Below are positions 18,335 through 26,076 of a stretch of 64,000 nucleotides of DNA, piece by piece. Source of the stretch: Dokdonia donghaensis DSW-1 (lineage in GTDB: Bacteria; Bacteroidota; Bacteroidia; Flavobacteriales; Flavobacteriaceae); the NCBI RefSeq assembly GCF_001653755.1, contig NZ_CP015125.1, forward strand, positions 2,427,501 through 2,491,500, read 5' to 3'. A program made the position numbers and the translations under genes. Numbering within the stretch: position 1 is the stretch's first letter; each line of letters opens with the position of its first letter. The notes beneath the pieces were generated by a model. That model ran no database searches. It had not been told where the DNA came from and worked only from the letters and a program-made list of their open reading frames with translations.

Positions 18335-19723
18335 ATGAATATACAAGACACCATAGTTGCCCTCGCCAGTCCTGCAGGAGCTGGAGCCATTGCCGTGATA
18401 CGTGTTTCTGGTCCAGAAGCACTTGCCATATGCTCACCTATTTTTAAATCTGTGAGCGGCAAAGTACTTGCAAATCAAAAAACCCACACCATACACCTAG
18501 GGCATATTATGGACGGGCAGCGCACCATAGACGAGGTACTTGTATCCCTCTTTAAGGGCACAAACTCTTATACTGGAGAACCCACAGTAGAGATCTCTTG
18601 TCACGGCTCAAGCTACATACAGCAAGAGATTATACAGCTCTTACTGCGCTCTGGCTGTAGGACAGCAAAGGCTGGAGAGTTTACCCTGCGCTCCTTTATA
18701 AATGGTAAGATGGACTTGAGCCAGGCAGAAGCCGTGGCAGATCTTATTGCAAGTGATAATGAGGCAGCACACCAGATAGCAATGCAGCAAATGCGCGGTG
18801 GCTTTTCTAACGAGATTGCACAACTGCGACAGGAGCTACTCAACTTTGCCTCACTTATAGAACTAGAACTAGACTTCTCTGAAGAAGATGTAGAGTTTGC
18901 AGATCGTACCCAGTTTAAAGACCTCGTAGCCCGTATTACAAAAGTACTAAAGCGCCTTATAGACTCCTTTGCTACCGGTAACGTTATAAAAAACGGTATA
19001 CCTGTAGCCATTGTAGGAGAACCTAATGTGGGGAAGTCTACCCTACTCAATGCCTTACTTAATGAGGAGCGCGCCATCGTGTCTGACATAGCAGGTACTA
19101 CTAGAGATACCATAGAAGATGAACTGTCTATAGGTGGGATAGGCTTTAGATTTATAGACACGGCAGGGATACGTGAGACCCAAGACGTGATAGAAGGACT
19201 CGGGATTAAAAAGACTTTTGAAAAGATAAAACAAGCACAAGTAGTTGTATTACTACATACTGCTAGCGAAGTCATACACCAGACAGATAGCGTAAAACTT
19301 GAGATAGAAAAAATTAAAAATCAATTTCCGCTCAAGCCATTGCTTGTTGTGGCTAATAAAATAGATGCTCTGTCTCCTAAAGAACTCAATGAGATAGAAA
19401 CCAAAATAGATAACCTGCACCTACTCTCTGCCAAGGAGAATAAGGGTATAGATGCTCTTAAAGAAAAACTCTTAGACTTTGTAAACACTGGCGCCCTGCG
19501 CAATGATGAGACCATCGTTACAAACTCCCGTCACTATGACGCGCTACTCAAAGCCCTAGAAGAAATAGAAAAAGTGCAGTACGGTCTTGACACCGGCCTC
19601 TCTGGCGACCTTATGGCAATAGATATACGTGAGGCGCTCTACCACTTTGGGGAGATTACTGGCCAGGTGACAAATGATGAGCTACTGGGCAACATATTTG
19701 CAAACTTTTGTATCGGTAAATAG
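18335..19723 (+). CDS. mnmE: tRNA modification GTPase MnmE
   Basis: A 462-residue GTPase that, with MnmG, installs the (carboxymethyl)aminomethyl group at uridine 34 of certain tRNAs. Order: N-terminal tetrahydrofolate-binding domain (starts QDTIVALASPAGAGAIAVIR), helical domain, and an inserted G domain with G1 GEPNVGKS (228-235), DIAGTTRD, DTAGIR and NKID. The C-terminal FCIGK with C459 is the diagnostic end. Full length. The start at 18335 matches the usual MNxxDTI opening. MnmG is not in the window. Monocistronic, with 143 bases of unremarkable sequence after it. Confidence 0.95.
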   Translation: MNIQDTIVALASPAGAGAIAVIRVSGPEALAICSPIFKSVSGKVLANQKTHTIHLGHIMDGQRTIDEVLVSLFKGTNSYTGEPTVEISCHGSSYIQQEIIQLLLRSGCRTAKAGEFTLRSFINGKMDLSQAEAVADLIASDNEAAHQIAMQQMRGGFSNEIAQLRQELLNFASLIELELDFSEEDVEFADRTQFKDLVARITKVLKRLIDSFATGNVIKNGIPVAIVGEPNVGKSTLLNALLNEERAIVSDIAGTTRDTIEDELSIGGIGFRFIDTAGIRETQDVIEGLGIKKTFEKIKQAQVVVLLHTASEVIHQTDSVKLEIEKIKNQFPLKPLLVVANKIDALSPKELNEIETKIDNLHLLSAKENKGIDALKEKLLDFVNTGALRNDETIVTNSRHYDALLKALEEIEKVQYGLDTGLSGDLMAIDIREALYHFGEITGQVTNDELLGNIFANFCIGK

Positions 19724-19866
19724 CAGGTCTATACTTTATGAGAAGGTAGCTATAACAAAGAACTGAGTTAAAACAACTCTACTTCTATTACACTCAGCAT
19801 ATCATAACTTCTTCATCACTATCTGGAAATAATAGTATATTTAAGTTCATTAATATCTAAAACATT

Positions 19867-20241
19867 ATGAAAGTTACTGCCGCCAAAGAAGAAAAGGTAG
19901 CACAGATGATATTTGCATCCATCTACCCACATTACTGGAATAGACTAGAAAAAAATGGCCGTACCAGAGAAGAGTTTCACCAAGTGTTAGAATGGTTTAC
20001 GGGTTATAATGAAGCGACTTTACAATCGCTTATAGATGAGAAAGTAACCTTTAAGGAGTTCTTTAAAAGAGCGACCATACACCCTAATGCAGACTTAATA
20101 AAAGGAGTGGTTTGTGGCTATCGTATAGAAGAAATAGAAGATGAGTTTCTCTTATACAAGCAATGCAGACAGATGGAAAAACTTATAGACGAGCTGGCAA
20201 AAGGCCGCAAGATGGAGAAGATATTAAGAACGGCCAAATAG
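19867..20241 (+). CDS. DUF2200 family protein
   Basis: A 124-residue soluble helical protein. FASIYPHYWNRLEKNGRTREE and VLEWFTGY near residues 17-50 and FFKRATIHPNA around 66-76 match DUF2200. No catalytic motif can be named. The TATATTTA around 19835 may be its -7 box. It stands between mnmE and the long polyamine-operon leader and does not appear to be co-transcribed with either. Confidence 0.75.
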   Translation: MKVTAAKEEKVAQMIFASIYPHYWNRLEKNGRTREEFHQVLEWFTGYNEATLQSLIDEKVTFKEFFKRATIHPNADLIKGVVCGYRIEEIEDEFLLYKQCRQMEKLIDELAKGRKMEKILRTAK

Positions 20242-20309
20242 CATAACAAGTACCATAGGCACCCTCTTACTCTTAATGATTTTTTTCTAGCGATATAAAG
20301 ATTTGGGTA

Positions 20310-20325
20310 CGCTTTCGCGAAAGCG
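20310..20325. repeat. Palindrome copy 7
   Basis: Perfect CGCTTTCGCGAAAGCG downstream of the DUF2200 gene and upstream of the speA promoter zone. Confidence 0.95.
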
Positions 20326-20459
20326 CACTTTGCCTCACTAAAATATATCCATCGCAAAGAATTCATTTATAAGCAGCACAAAACACACATCACAACCAGT
20401 TATAATAGCCTGATATTAAATTATTTAAAAATAATTTCAAAATTTTTGTAAAAAAGTTT

Positions 20460-20486
20460 TTTGATTTGATTTTTTCGCTATGTTTA
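20460..20486 (+). promoter_or_regulatory. Possible speA operon promoter
   Basis: TTTG (20460-20463), a 15-base spacer, then TATGTTTA (20479-20486), one base off TAnnTTTG. The spacer is two bases shorter than the usual 17, so the call is tentative. Confidence 0.35.
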
Positions 20487-20493
20487 CACCCTG

Positions 20494-20610
20494 ATTCGGG
20501 TTTAGTAATATCGAATTGTCATAACGATGAAATCTTTTTTCATATTCGGGCTTAGAAGGATAAGGAAGTCTACTTCGAAAGCTGCTCTAGGGATAGAGAC
20601 CCGAATTTTT
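20494..20610 (+). ncRNA. Candidate structured leader RNA with alternative pairing
   Basis: ATTCGGG at 20544-20550 can pair with CCCGAAT at 20600-20606, enclosing two hairpins: GAAG/CTTC (20565-20576) and CTCTA-GGGA-TAGAG (20585-20598), i.e. a three-way junction followed by five T. The upstream copy ATTCGGGT (20494-20501) can instead pair with ACCCGAAT (20599-20606) for eight bases. Mutually exclusive pairing before a T run is the layout of an attenuator or riboswitch. Ligand unknown; I do not recognise a known riboswitch class. Confidence 0.45.
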
Positions 20611-20697
20611 AGGCTGACTTCTGAAGCAACTACTATTTTAAGATCACTAGCTCTTTATAGCTTTGATCCGTTTACGGTTTTCATTTTCCGTATCTGA
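20527..20697 (+). CDS. Possible 56-residue arginine-rich leader peptide
   Basis: ATG 20527 to TGA 20697, beginning MKSFFIFGLRRIRKSTSKAA and ending VFIFRI. Seven of 56 residues are arginine, including RRIR at 10-13, and the frame runs through the candidate leader RNA structure, 72 bases ahead of the arginine decarboxylase start. An Arg-rich upstream frame could report arginine supply by ribosome stalling. A frame of this length could also arise by chance, so coding is not established. Confidence 0.35.
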   Translation: MKSFFIFGLRRIRKSTSKAALGIETRIFRLTSEATTILRSLALYSFDPFTVFIFRI

Positions 20698-20769
20698 TTC
20701 TTATAGAATACCCCACCACTGCCCTACTACTGGGCCCACATCTCATATTACATATTTTACAACTTTATA

Positions 20770-22230
20770 ATGAAGACAAAATACTTTGATCTTATAGATC
20801 AAACTTTTGATTTTCCGCAGGAAGAGTTCACTCTAAAAACAAATGAGCTCCAGTTCCACGGGATTGATTTGATGGCACTTATAAAAGAACACGGTGCACC
20901 ACTTAAGTTTACATATCTACCTAAAATCTCTGATAATATAAACAGAGCAAAAACTTGGTTTGCAGCTGCTATAAAAGAGCACAACTATGCCGGTAATTAT
21001 AATTACTGCTATTGTACTAAGAGTTCGCATTTTAAGCACGTACTAGACGAGGCTTTAAAAAATGATATTCATATCGAGACGTCATCTGCTTTTGATATTG
21101 ATATTGTAGAAAATCTTAAGGCACAGGGCAAGATTAATAACGACACCTTTGTGATATGCAACGGGTTTAAACGTGACCAGTATGTTCAAAACATTGCACG
21201 CCTCATAAATAATGGGCATAAAAACTGTATCACAGTTATAGATAATTATGAAGAGATCACCCTACTAAGCGATGCTATAGATGGTAATTATAACATAGGT
21301 ATACGTATCGCCTCAGAAGAGGAACCTAAGTTTGAGTTTTACACCTCTCGTTTAGGTCTGGGTTATAAAAACATTGTGCCCTTTTTTAATAAAGAGATTA
21401 AGGATAACCCTAAGGTTACCCTTAAGATGCTGCACTTTTTTATAAATACGGGCATACGTGACACCGCATATTACTGGAACGAGCTTCTTAAATGTATGAA
21501 GGTGTATGTCTCTCTTAAAAAGGTGTGCCCATCACTAGATAGCCTTAACATAGGTGGTGGTTTTCCTATAAAAAACTCACTTGCCTTTGACTATGATTAT
21601 GCCTATATGGTGAGCGAGATTATAGGGCAGATTAAGCAAACTTGTGATGAAGCTGGCGTGGCAGTGCCTCACATTTTTACAGAGTTCGGCAGTTTTACGG
21701 TAGGAGAGAGTGGCGGTGCGATTTACCAAGTGCTATATCAAAAACAACAGAATGATCGCGAGAAGTGGAATATGATTAACTCCTCATTTATCACCACCAT
21801 ACCAGATACCTGGGCGATTAATAAACGTTTTGTAATGCTTGCTATAAACGGCTGGCAAAAGGAATATGAGCGCGTTTTACTAGGTGGTCTTACCTGTGAT
21901 AGTGATGATTATTATAACAGTGAGCAGCATATGAACGGGATTTATCTACCTAAGTACAATAAGGATAAACCGCTGTATATAGGCTTTTTTAATACGGGTG
22001 CTTATCAAGAAAGTATAGGCGGTTTTGGCGGGTTACAACACTGCCTCATCCCTACTCCAAAACACGTTTTAATAGATCGTGATGAAGATGGCAAACTTAA
22101 AACGACGGTATTTGCAGAGCAGCAAACCTCTGAGCAATTGCTATCCATTTTGGGATATGATTATGGGGTTAATAACGCTTTCGCGAAAGCGGAATCAAAA
22201 ACAGCATCACACAGCAAACAAACAGTATAA
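20770..22230 (+). CDS. speA: Arginine decarboxylase, PLP-dependent
   Basis: Converts arginine to agmatine, first step of polyamine synthesis. It belongs to the fold III (alanine-racemase-like) Orn/DAP/Arg decarboxylase family: PLP lysine K84 in YCYCTKSSH, a glycine loop NIGGGFP, and the C-terminal substrate cysteine in LTCDSDDY. At 486 residues it is shorter than the ~630-residue E. coli SpeA and lacks its insert domains, as usual in Bacteroidota. The last ~17 residues (NAFAKAESKTASHSKQTV) look like an added tail, whose AFAKA is encoded by a palindrome copy. First gene of a five-gene operon ending at 26014; agmatinase follows 32 bases later. Confidence 0.9.
   Translation: MKTKYFDLIDQTFDFPQEEFTLKTNELQFHGIDLMALIKEHGAPLKFTYLPKISDNINRAKTWFAAAIKEHNYAGNYNYCYCTKSSHFKHVLDEALKNDIHIETSSAFDIDIVENLKAQGKINNDTFVICNGFKRDQYVQNIARLINNGHKNCITVIDNYEEITLLSDAIDGNYNIGIRIASEEEPKFEFYTSRLGLGYKNIVPFFNKEIKDNPKVTLKMLHFFINTGIRDTAYYWNELLKCMKVYVSLKKVCPSLDSLNIGGGFPIKNSLAFDYDYAYMVSEIIGQIKQTCDEAGVAVPHIFTEFGSFTVGESGGAIYQVLYQKQQNDREKWNMINSSFITTIPDTWAINKRFVMLAINGWQKEYERVLLGGLTCDSDDYYNSEQHMNGIYLPKYNKDKPLYIGFFNTGAYQESIGGFGGLQHCLIPTPKHVLIDRDEDGKLKTTVFAEQQTSEQLLSILGYDYGVNNAFAKAESKTASHSKQTV
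22176..22191. repeat. Palindrome copy 8, inside speA
   Basis: Perfect CGCTTTCGCGAAAGCG in the 3' end of speA, read as AFAKA (residues 470-474). Confidence 0.95.
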
Positions 22231-22262
22231 CAACACAAGTAAAAAAAATTAAATAAATTACA

Positions 22263-23201
22263 ATGAAATCTCAAAAAACGTATGCCGGCATAGAAGAAAA
22301 ATATGCCAGCGCCGAATCTTCAAAAATCGTATTAATCCCTGTCCCTTATGACGGTACAAGTACCTGGGGAAAAGGTGCAGATAAGGGTCCTGAAGCCTTT
22401 TTACACGCATCTGAAAATATGGAGCTGTACGATATAGAGACAGATACAGAGGTTTATAAACAAGGTGTATTTCTTGCAGATACTCTTACAGGGCATAACA
22501 CTGCAGAAGAAATGGTGGATGAAGTACACAAGGAGGTAAAAGCTGCTATTTTACGCAATAAGTTTGTCACGATGATGGGTGGAGAACACTCTGTATCTAT
22601 AGGAGCTATACGCGCTTTTAATGAGTGTTATGATGACTTAACTGTATTACAACTAGATGCACACACAGACCTACGCAAGGAGTATGAAGGCTCTGTATAT
22701 AATCACGCTTGTGCGATGTATGAAGCAAATGAGACTACAAACCTTGTGCAAGTAGGAATACGTAGTATGGATGCCTCAGAAAAAACAGTTCTTAATGAAG
22801 AGAATGTTTTTTATGCACACGATATGAGTACAGATGACTACTGGATGGACAATGCTGTAGAGCTTATGACAGATAATGTGTATATCACGTTAGATCTCGA
22901 TGCCCTTGACCCTTCTATTATGCCATCTACAGGTACTCCAGAACCAGGAGGACTTTTATGGTATGAGACACTTGAGTTTTTAAGAAAGGTCTTTGAAGAA
23001 AAAAATGTGGTAGGCTTTGACATCGTAGAGTTATGCCCTAACCCTTCAGAAAAATCTTCAGACTTTCTAGCAGCTAAACTTTACTATAAAATGTTGAGCT
23101 ACAAATTTATGGAGCAAGATGCAGATGAGGATAATGATAATCTCTATGCAAAAAATCAAAACACAATCACAAAGTTAAAATACGATCAAGATGAAGACTA
23201 A
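22263..23201 (+). CDS. speB: Agmatinase (ureohydrolase family)
   Basis: Hydrolyses agmatine to putrescine and urea with a binuclear manganese centre. All ureohydrolase ligands are visible: H109 (GGEHS), D132/H134/D136 (LDAHTDL) and D211/D213 (LDLDALDPS), followed by TPEPGG. At 312 residues it is of usual length. It is second in the operon, and its last 11 bases overlap the start of the deoxyhypusine-synthase-like gene, implying translational coupling. Placement directly after speA fits agmatinase better than arginase. Confidence 0.92.
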   Translation: MKSQKTYAGIEEKYASAESSKIVLIPVPYDGTSTWGKGADKGPEAFLHASENMELYDIETDTEVYKQGVFLADTLTGHNTAEEMVDEVHKEVKAAILRNKFVTMMGGEHSVSIGAIRAFNECYDDLTVLQLDAHTDLRKEYEGSVYNHACAMYEANETTNLVQVGIRSMDASEKTVLNEENVFYAHDMSTDDYWMDNAVELMTDNVYITLDLDALDPSIMPSTGTPEPGGLLWYETLEFLRKVFEEKNVVGFDIVELCPNPSEKSSDFLAAKLYYKMLSYKFMEQDADEDNDNLYAKNQNTITKLKYDQDED

Positions 23202-24165
23202 AGGAGCAATCTCTCAATTTATAGAGAAGTACTACCTGCACTTTAACGCAGCCTCTGTAGTAGATGCAGCAAAGGCCTATGAAGAGCAGCTCAATAAGGG
23301 TTCAAAAATGCTGGTTTCGCTTGCGGGAGCAATGAGTACGGCAGAACTAGGTAAAATTTTTGCAGAGATGATACGTAAAGATAAAGTACAAATCATCTCT
23401 TGTACGGGTGCAAACCTAGAGGAAGATGTAATGAATCTTGTAGCCCACAGCCACTACGAGCGCGTGCCAAATTATCGTGATCTAACCCCACAAGATGAGT
23501 GGGATTTATTAGAGCGCGGCTTAAACAGAGTTACAGATACGTGTATCCCAGAAGAGGAGGCTTTTAGAAGAATACAAGAACATATTGTAAAAATCTGGAA
23601 AGATGCAGAGGCTGCCGGTGAGCGCTACTTCCCGCACGAGTTTATGTATAAATTATTACTCTCTGGAGTACTCGAAGAATATTATGAGATAGACATAAAA
23701 GACTCTTGGATGTATGCCGCTGCACAAGCAAATCTACCTATCATAGTGCCAGGTTGGGAAGATAGTACAATGGGCAATATTTTTGCCAGCTACGTGATGA
23801 AGGGTGAACTTAAAGCAAGTACCGTAAAAGCTGGTATTGAGTATATGACCTATCTAGCAGACTGGTATACGGCAAACTCAGATAACGGTATAGGTTTCTT
23901 TCAGATAGGTGGTGGTATCGCTGGCGATTTTCCTATTTGTGTTGTGCCTATGCTTTATCAAGATATGGAGCGCACAGATACACCATTCTGGAGTTATTTC
24001 TGCCAGATAAGTGACTCCACAACTAGCTATGGCTCTTACAGTGGCGCTGTGCCTAATGAAAAGATAACCTGGGGTAAACTAGATATGAACACGCCTAAGT
24101 TTATTATAGAAAGTGATGCAACCATCGTAGCACCACTCATATTTGCTTACCTTCTAGATATGTAA
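23191..24165 (+). CDS. Deoxyhypusine synthase-like protein (putative polyamine synthase)
   Basis: A 324-residue member of the deoxyhypusine synthase family: NAD-binding features VSLAGAMSTAELG (~42-54) and SCTGANLEEDV, NYRDLTP, a late GGGIAGDFPI, and ITWGKLD carrying the lysine that corresponds to the catalytic lysine of eukaryotic DHS (WGK context). Bacteria lack eIF5A, so the natural acceptor must differ; bacterial homologues are thought to transfer an aminobutyl group from spermidine or putrescine to a free amine, e.g. giving homospermidine. Its place after speA and speB supports a polyamine role. It overlaps speB by 11 bases, and the next gene starts two bases after its stop. Confidence 0.82.
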   Translation: MKTKGAISQFIEKYYLHFNAASVVDAAKAYEEQLNKGSKMLVSLAGAMSTAELGKIFAEMIRKDKVQIISCTGANLEEDVMNLVAHSHYERVPNYRDLTPQDEWDLLERGLNRVTDTCIPEEEAFRRIQEHIVKIWKDAEAAGERYFPHEFMYKLLLSGVLEEYYEIDIKDSWMYAAAQANLPIIVPGWEDSTMGNIFASYVMKGELKASTVKAGIEYMTYLADWYTANSDNGIGFFQIGGGIAGDFPICVVPMLYQDMERTDTPFWSYFCQISDSTTSYGSYSGAVPNEKITWGKLDMNTPKFIIESDATIVAPLIFAYLLDM

Positions 24166-24167
24166 TT

Positions 24168-24488
24168 ATGAAAAGTTCAAATAATCCAAATCTCAATAGA
24201 GTAATCGTAGACTTTAAGAAGTTAACTCCTGAGATACTTGCCCTAGTGGTCGAGAAATATCCATACGGTTATGATGATAGTGATATCATACGTTTTAGAA
24301 ATGTAAAAGATGAACTCGTAAAGTGTATTGAAATTATTACAGAGGACACAAAGTACCTAGTAAAAATAAGTGCAAAACTAGAACGTGTGATGGAACAATA
24401 TGATGAAGATGATTATGAGTCATACCAAGATAATGACCCAACAGCTGTACAAGATCCTTTTGACACAGACGAGGATATAAAAGAATAA
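24168..24488 (+). CDS. Small acidic protein of the polyamine operon
   Basis: A 106-residue soluble protein with no family I recognise. The first ~75 residues look alpha/beta (VIVDFKKLTPEILALVVEKYP; a possible tyrosine-rich turn YPYGYDD), and the last ~30 are extremely acidic (DEDDYESYQDNDPT...DTDEDIKE). Such a tail could bind polyamines or metal, but this is inference. Starts 2 bases after the DHS-like gene, and its TAA overlaps the ATG of the next gene as TAATG, so it is certainly part of the operon. Confidence 0.7.
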   Translation: MKSSNNPNLNRVIVDFKKLTPEILALVVEKYPYGYDDSDIIRFRNVKDELVKCIEIITEDTKYLVKISAKLERVMEQYDEDDYESYQDNDPTAVQDPFDTDEDIKE

Positions 24489-26014
24489 TGAAAACTGGAG
24501 ATATAGAACACATTGAGCTCAAGTATCTTGAGCTCAATGACTATCAAGAACTTAAAACGGCTATGATATCTGCATATACAAATATGCCAGATTCATACTG
24601 GGAGGAGAAACATATATCAACATTGATTAAAAAGTTTCCAAAGGGACAAGCCGTCATAAAAATTAATGGGCAAATTGCCGGCTGTGCACTATCTATCATT
24701 GTCAACTATGATGAGTTTGAAGATGACCACACGTATAGAGATATTACTGGCAACTACACATTTTCTACCCACTCAGATGATGGTGATGTTCTTTATGGTA
24801 TAGATGTATTTATCAAACCGGCATATAGAGGTCTGCGCTTAGGCAGAAGGCTCTACGACTATCGCAAAGAGCTATGTGAAGAACTTAACTTAAAAGGTAT
24901 CACCTTTGGCGGTAGAATGCCTAATTACAGTCTTTATGCAGAAGACCTGAAACCTAAAGAATACATTGAAAAAGTAAAGCGCAAAGAAATAAATGACCCA
25001 GTGCTAAACTTTCAAATCTCTAATAACTTTCACCCAGCAAAAGTTATGAGAGGCTACCTAGAGGGAGATAAAGCCTCTGGAGAGTATGCTATCCTTATGG
25101 AGTGGGATAACATTTACTACAAGAAGCCATCTAGAAAAGCTGCTACAAAAAAGTCAAATGTACGTCTAGGGCTTATACAGTGGCAAATGCGACCTTACAA
25201 TAGTCTAGAGGAGTTACTTAACCAAGCAGAGTATTTTATAGATGCTGTTGCTGGTTACAGATCTGACTTTGTGTTATTTCCTGAGTTTTTTAATGCCCCC
25301 CTTATGGCAAGGGATAACCATCTCAAAACGTCAGATGCGATAAGAAAACTTGCAAGGCATACGGAAGCTATAGTTCAGCAATTTTCAGAATTTGCAATAA
25401 CCTATAATATCAATATTATAGCCGGTAGTATGCCCGAGATACGCGATGGACGCTTATACAATGTAGGTTATCTATGTAGACGTGATGGCAGTACAGAGCG
25501 TTATGAAAAACTACACGTTACTCCAGACGAGGCCAAAGTATGGGGTATGCAAGGTGGTACTGAGCTTAAAACATATGATACAGATTGTGGAAAAATTGGA
25601 ATATTGATATGCTATGATTCTGAGTTTCCAGAGTTAAGTAGACTACTTGCAAATGAAGGAATGGATATACTATTTGTTCCCTTTCTTACAGATACACAAA
25701 ATGGATATTCAAGAGTGCGTCACTGCTCACAAGCAAGAGCTATAGAAAATGAATGTTATGTAGCAATTGCTGGTAGTGTAGGTAACTTACCTAATGTAGA
25801 AAATATGGATATACAGTTTGCACAATCTATGGTGTTTACTCCTTGTGACTTCTCCTTCCCTACCAATGGCATAAAAGCAGAGGCAACACCAAATACAGAG
25901 ATGATATTAATAGCCGATGTTGACCTAGATTTACTAAAAGAACTCAATCAATTTGGCGCAGTAAAAAATTTACGTGATAGACGGACAGATCTTTTTGAAG
26001 TGGTTAGAAAGTAA
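24488..26014 (+). CDS. GNAT acetyltransferase / carbon-nitrogen hydrolase fusion
   Basis: A 508-residue two-domain enzyme. Residues ~1-205 form a GNAT N-acyltransferase domain (IKPAYRGLRLGRRLYDYR at ~117-134 contains the acetyl-CoA pyrophosphate loop, variant R-G-L-R-L-G). Residues ~225-500 form a nitrilase-superfamily amidase with the complete Glu-Lys-Cys triad: E266 (FPEFF), K341 (YEKLHV) and C375 (ILICYDSEFPE). Such fusions are known in several bacteria, with unknown substrate. Last gene of the speA operon; acetylation of a polyamine followed by amide cleavage, or N-carbamoylputrescine-like chemistry, are the obvious ideas, both unproven. Confidence 0.85.
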   Translation: MKTGDIEHIELKYLELNDYQELKTAMISAYTNMPDSYWEEKHISTLIKKFPKGQAVIKINGQIAGCALSIIVNYDEFEDDHTYRDITGNYTFSTHSDDGDVLYGIDVFIKPAYRGLRLGRRLYDYRKELCEELNLKGITFGGRMPNYSLYAEDLKPKEYIEKVKRKEINDPVLNFQISNNFHPAKVMRGYLEGDKASGEYAILMEWDNIYYKKPSRKAATKKSNVRLGLIQWQMRPYNSLEELLNQAEYFIDAVAGYRSDFVLFPEFFNAPLMARDNHLKTSDAIRKLARHTEAIVQQFSEFAITYNINIIAGSMPEIRDGRLYNVGYLCRRDGSTERYEKLHVTPDEAKVWGMQGGTELKTYDTDCGKIGILICYDSEFPELSRLLANEGMDILFVPFLTDTQNGYSRVRHCSQARAIENECYVAIAGSVGNLPNVENMDIQFAQSMVFTPCDFSFPTNGIKAEATPNTEMILIADVDLDLLKELNQFGAVKNLRDRRTDLFEVVRK

Positions 26015-26023
26015 GTAGAATGA

Positions 26024-26052
26024 GCTCATAATAACAGTTTATGAGCGTATTT
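26024..26052 (+). terminator. Probable terminator of the polyamine operon
   Basis: GCTCATA (26024-26030) pairs with TATGAGC (26040-26046), then GTATTTTG. Weak T run; lies between the convergent operon end and the wzi-like gene. Confidence 0.5.
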
Positions 26053-26076
26053 TGATTAGTTGAATCTACTCTAATA

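Larger units (their letters stand above)
20242..20769 (+). promoter_or_regulatory. 528-base leader region of the polyamine operon
   Basis: Contains a palindrome copy (20310-20325), an AT-rich promoter-like zone (20430-20486), then ~280 bases of transcribed leader before speA. The leader includes the direct repeat ATTCGGGNTTAG (20494-20505 and 20544-20555), a complementary ACCCGAAT (20599-20606), several hairpins and a 56-codon Arg-rich frame, described separately. Confidence 0.6.

Noticed and set aside
22176..22191. Palindrome as a mobile REP/MITE insertion
   Set aside because: Copies are only 14-18 bases, lack target duplications or flanking structure, and coding copies seem to fit existing protein alignments without length change.
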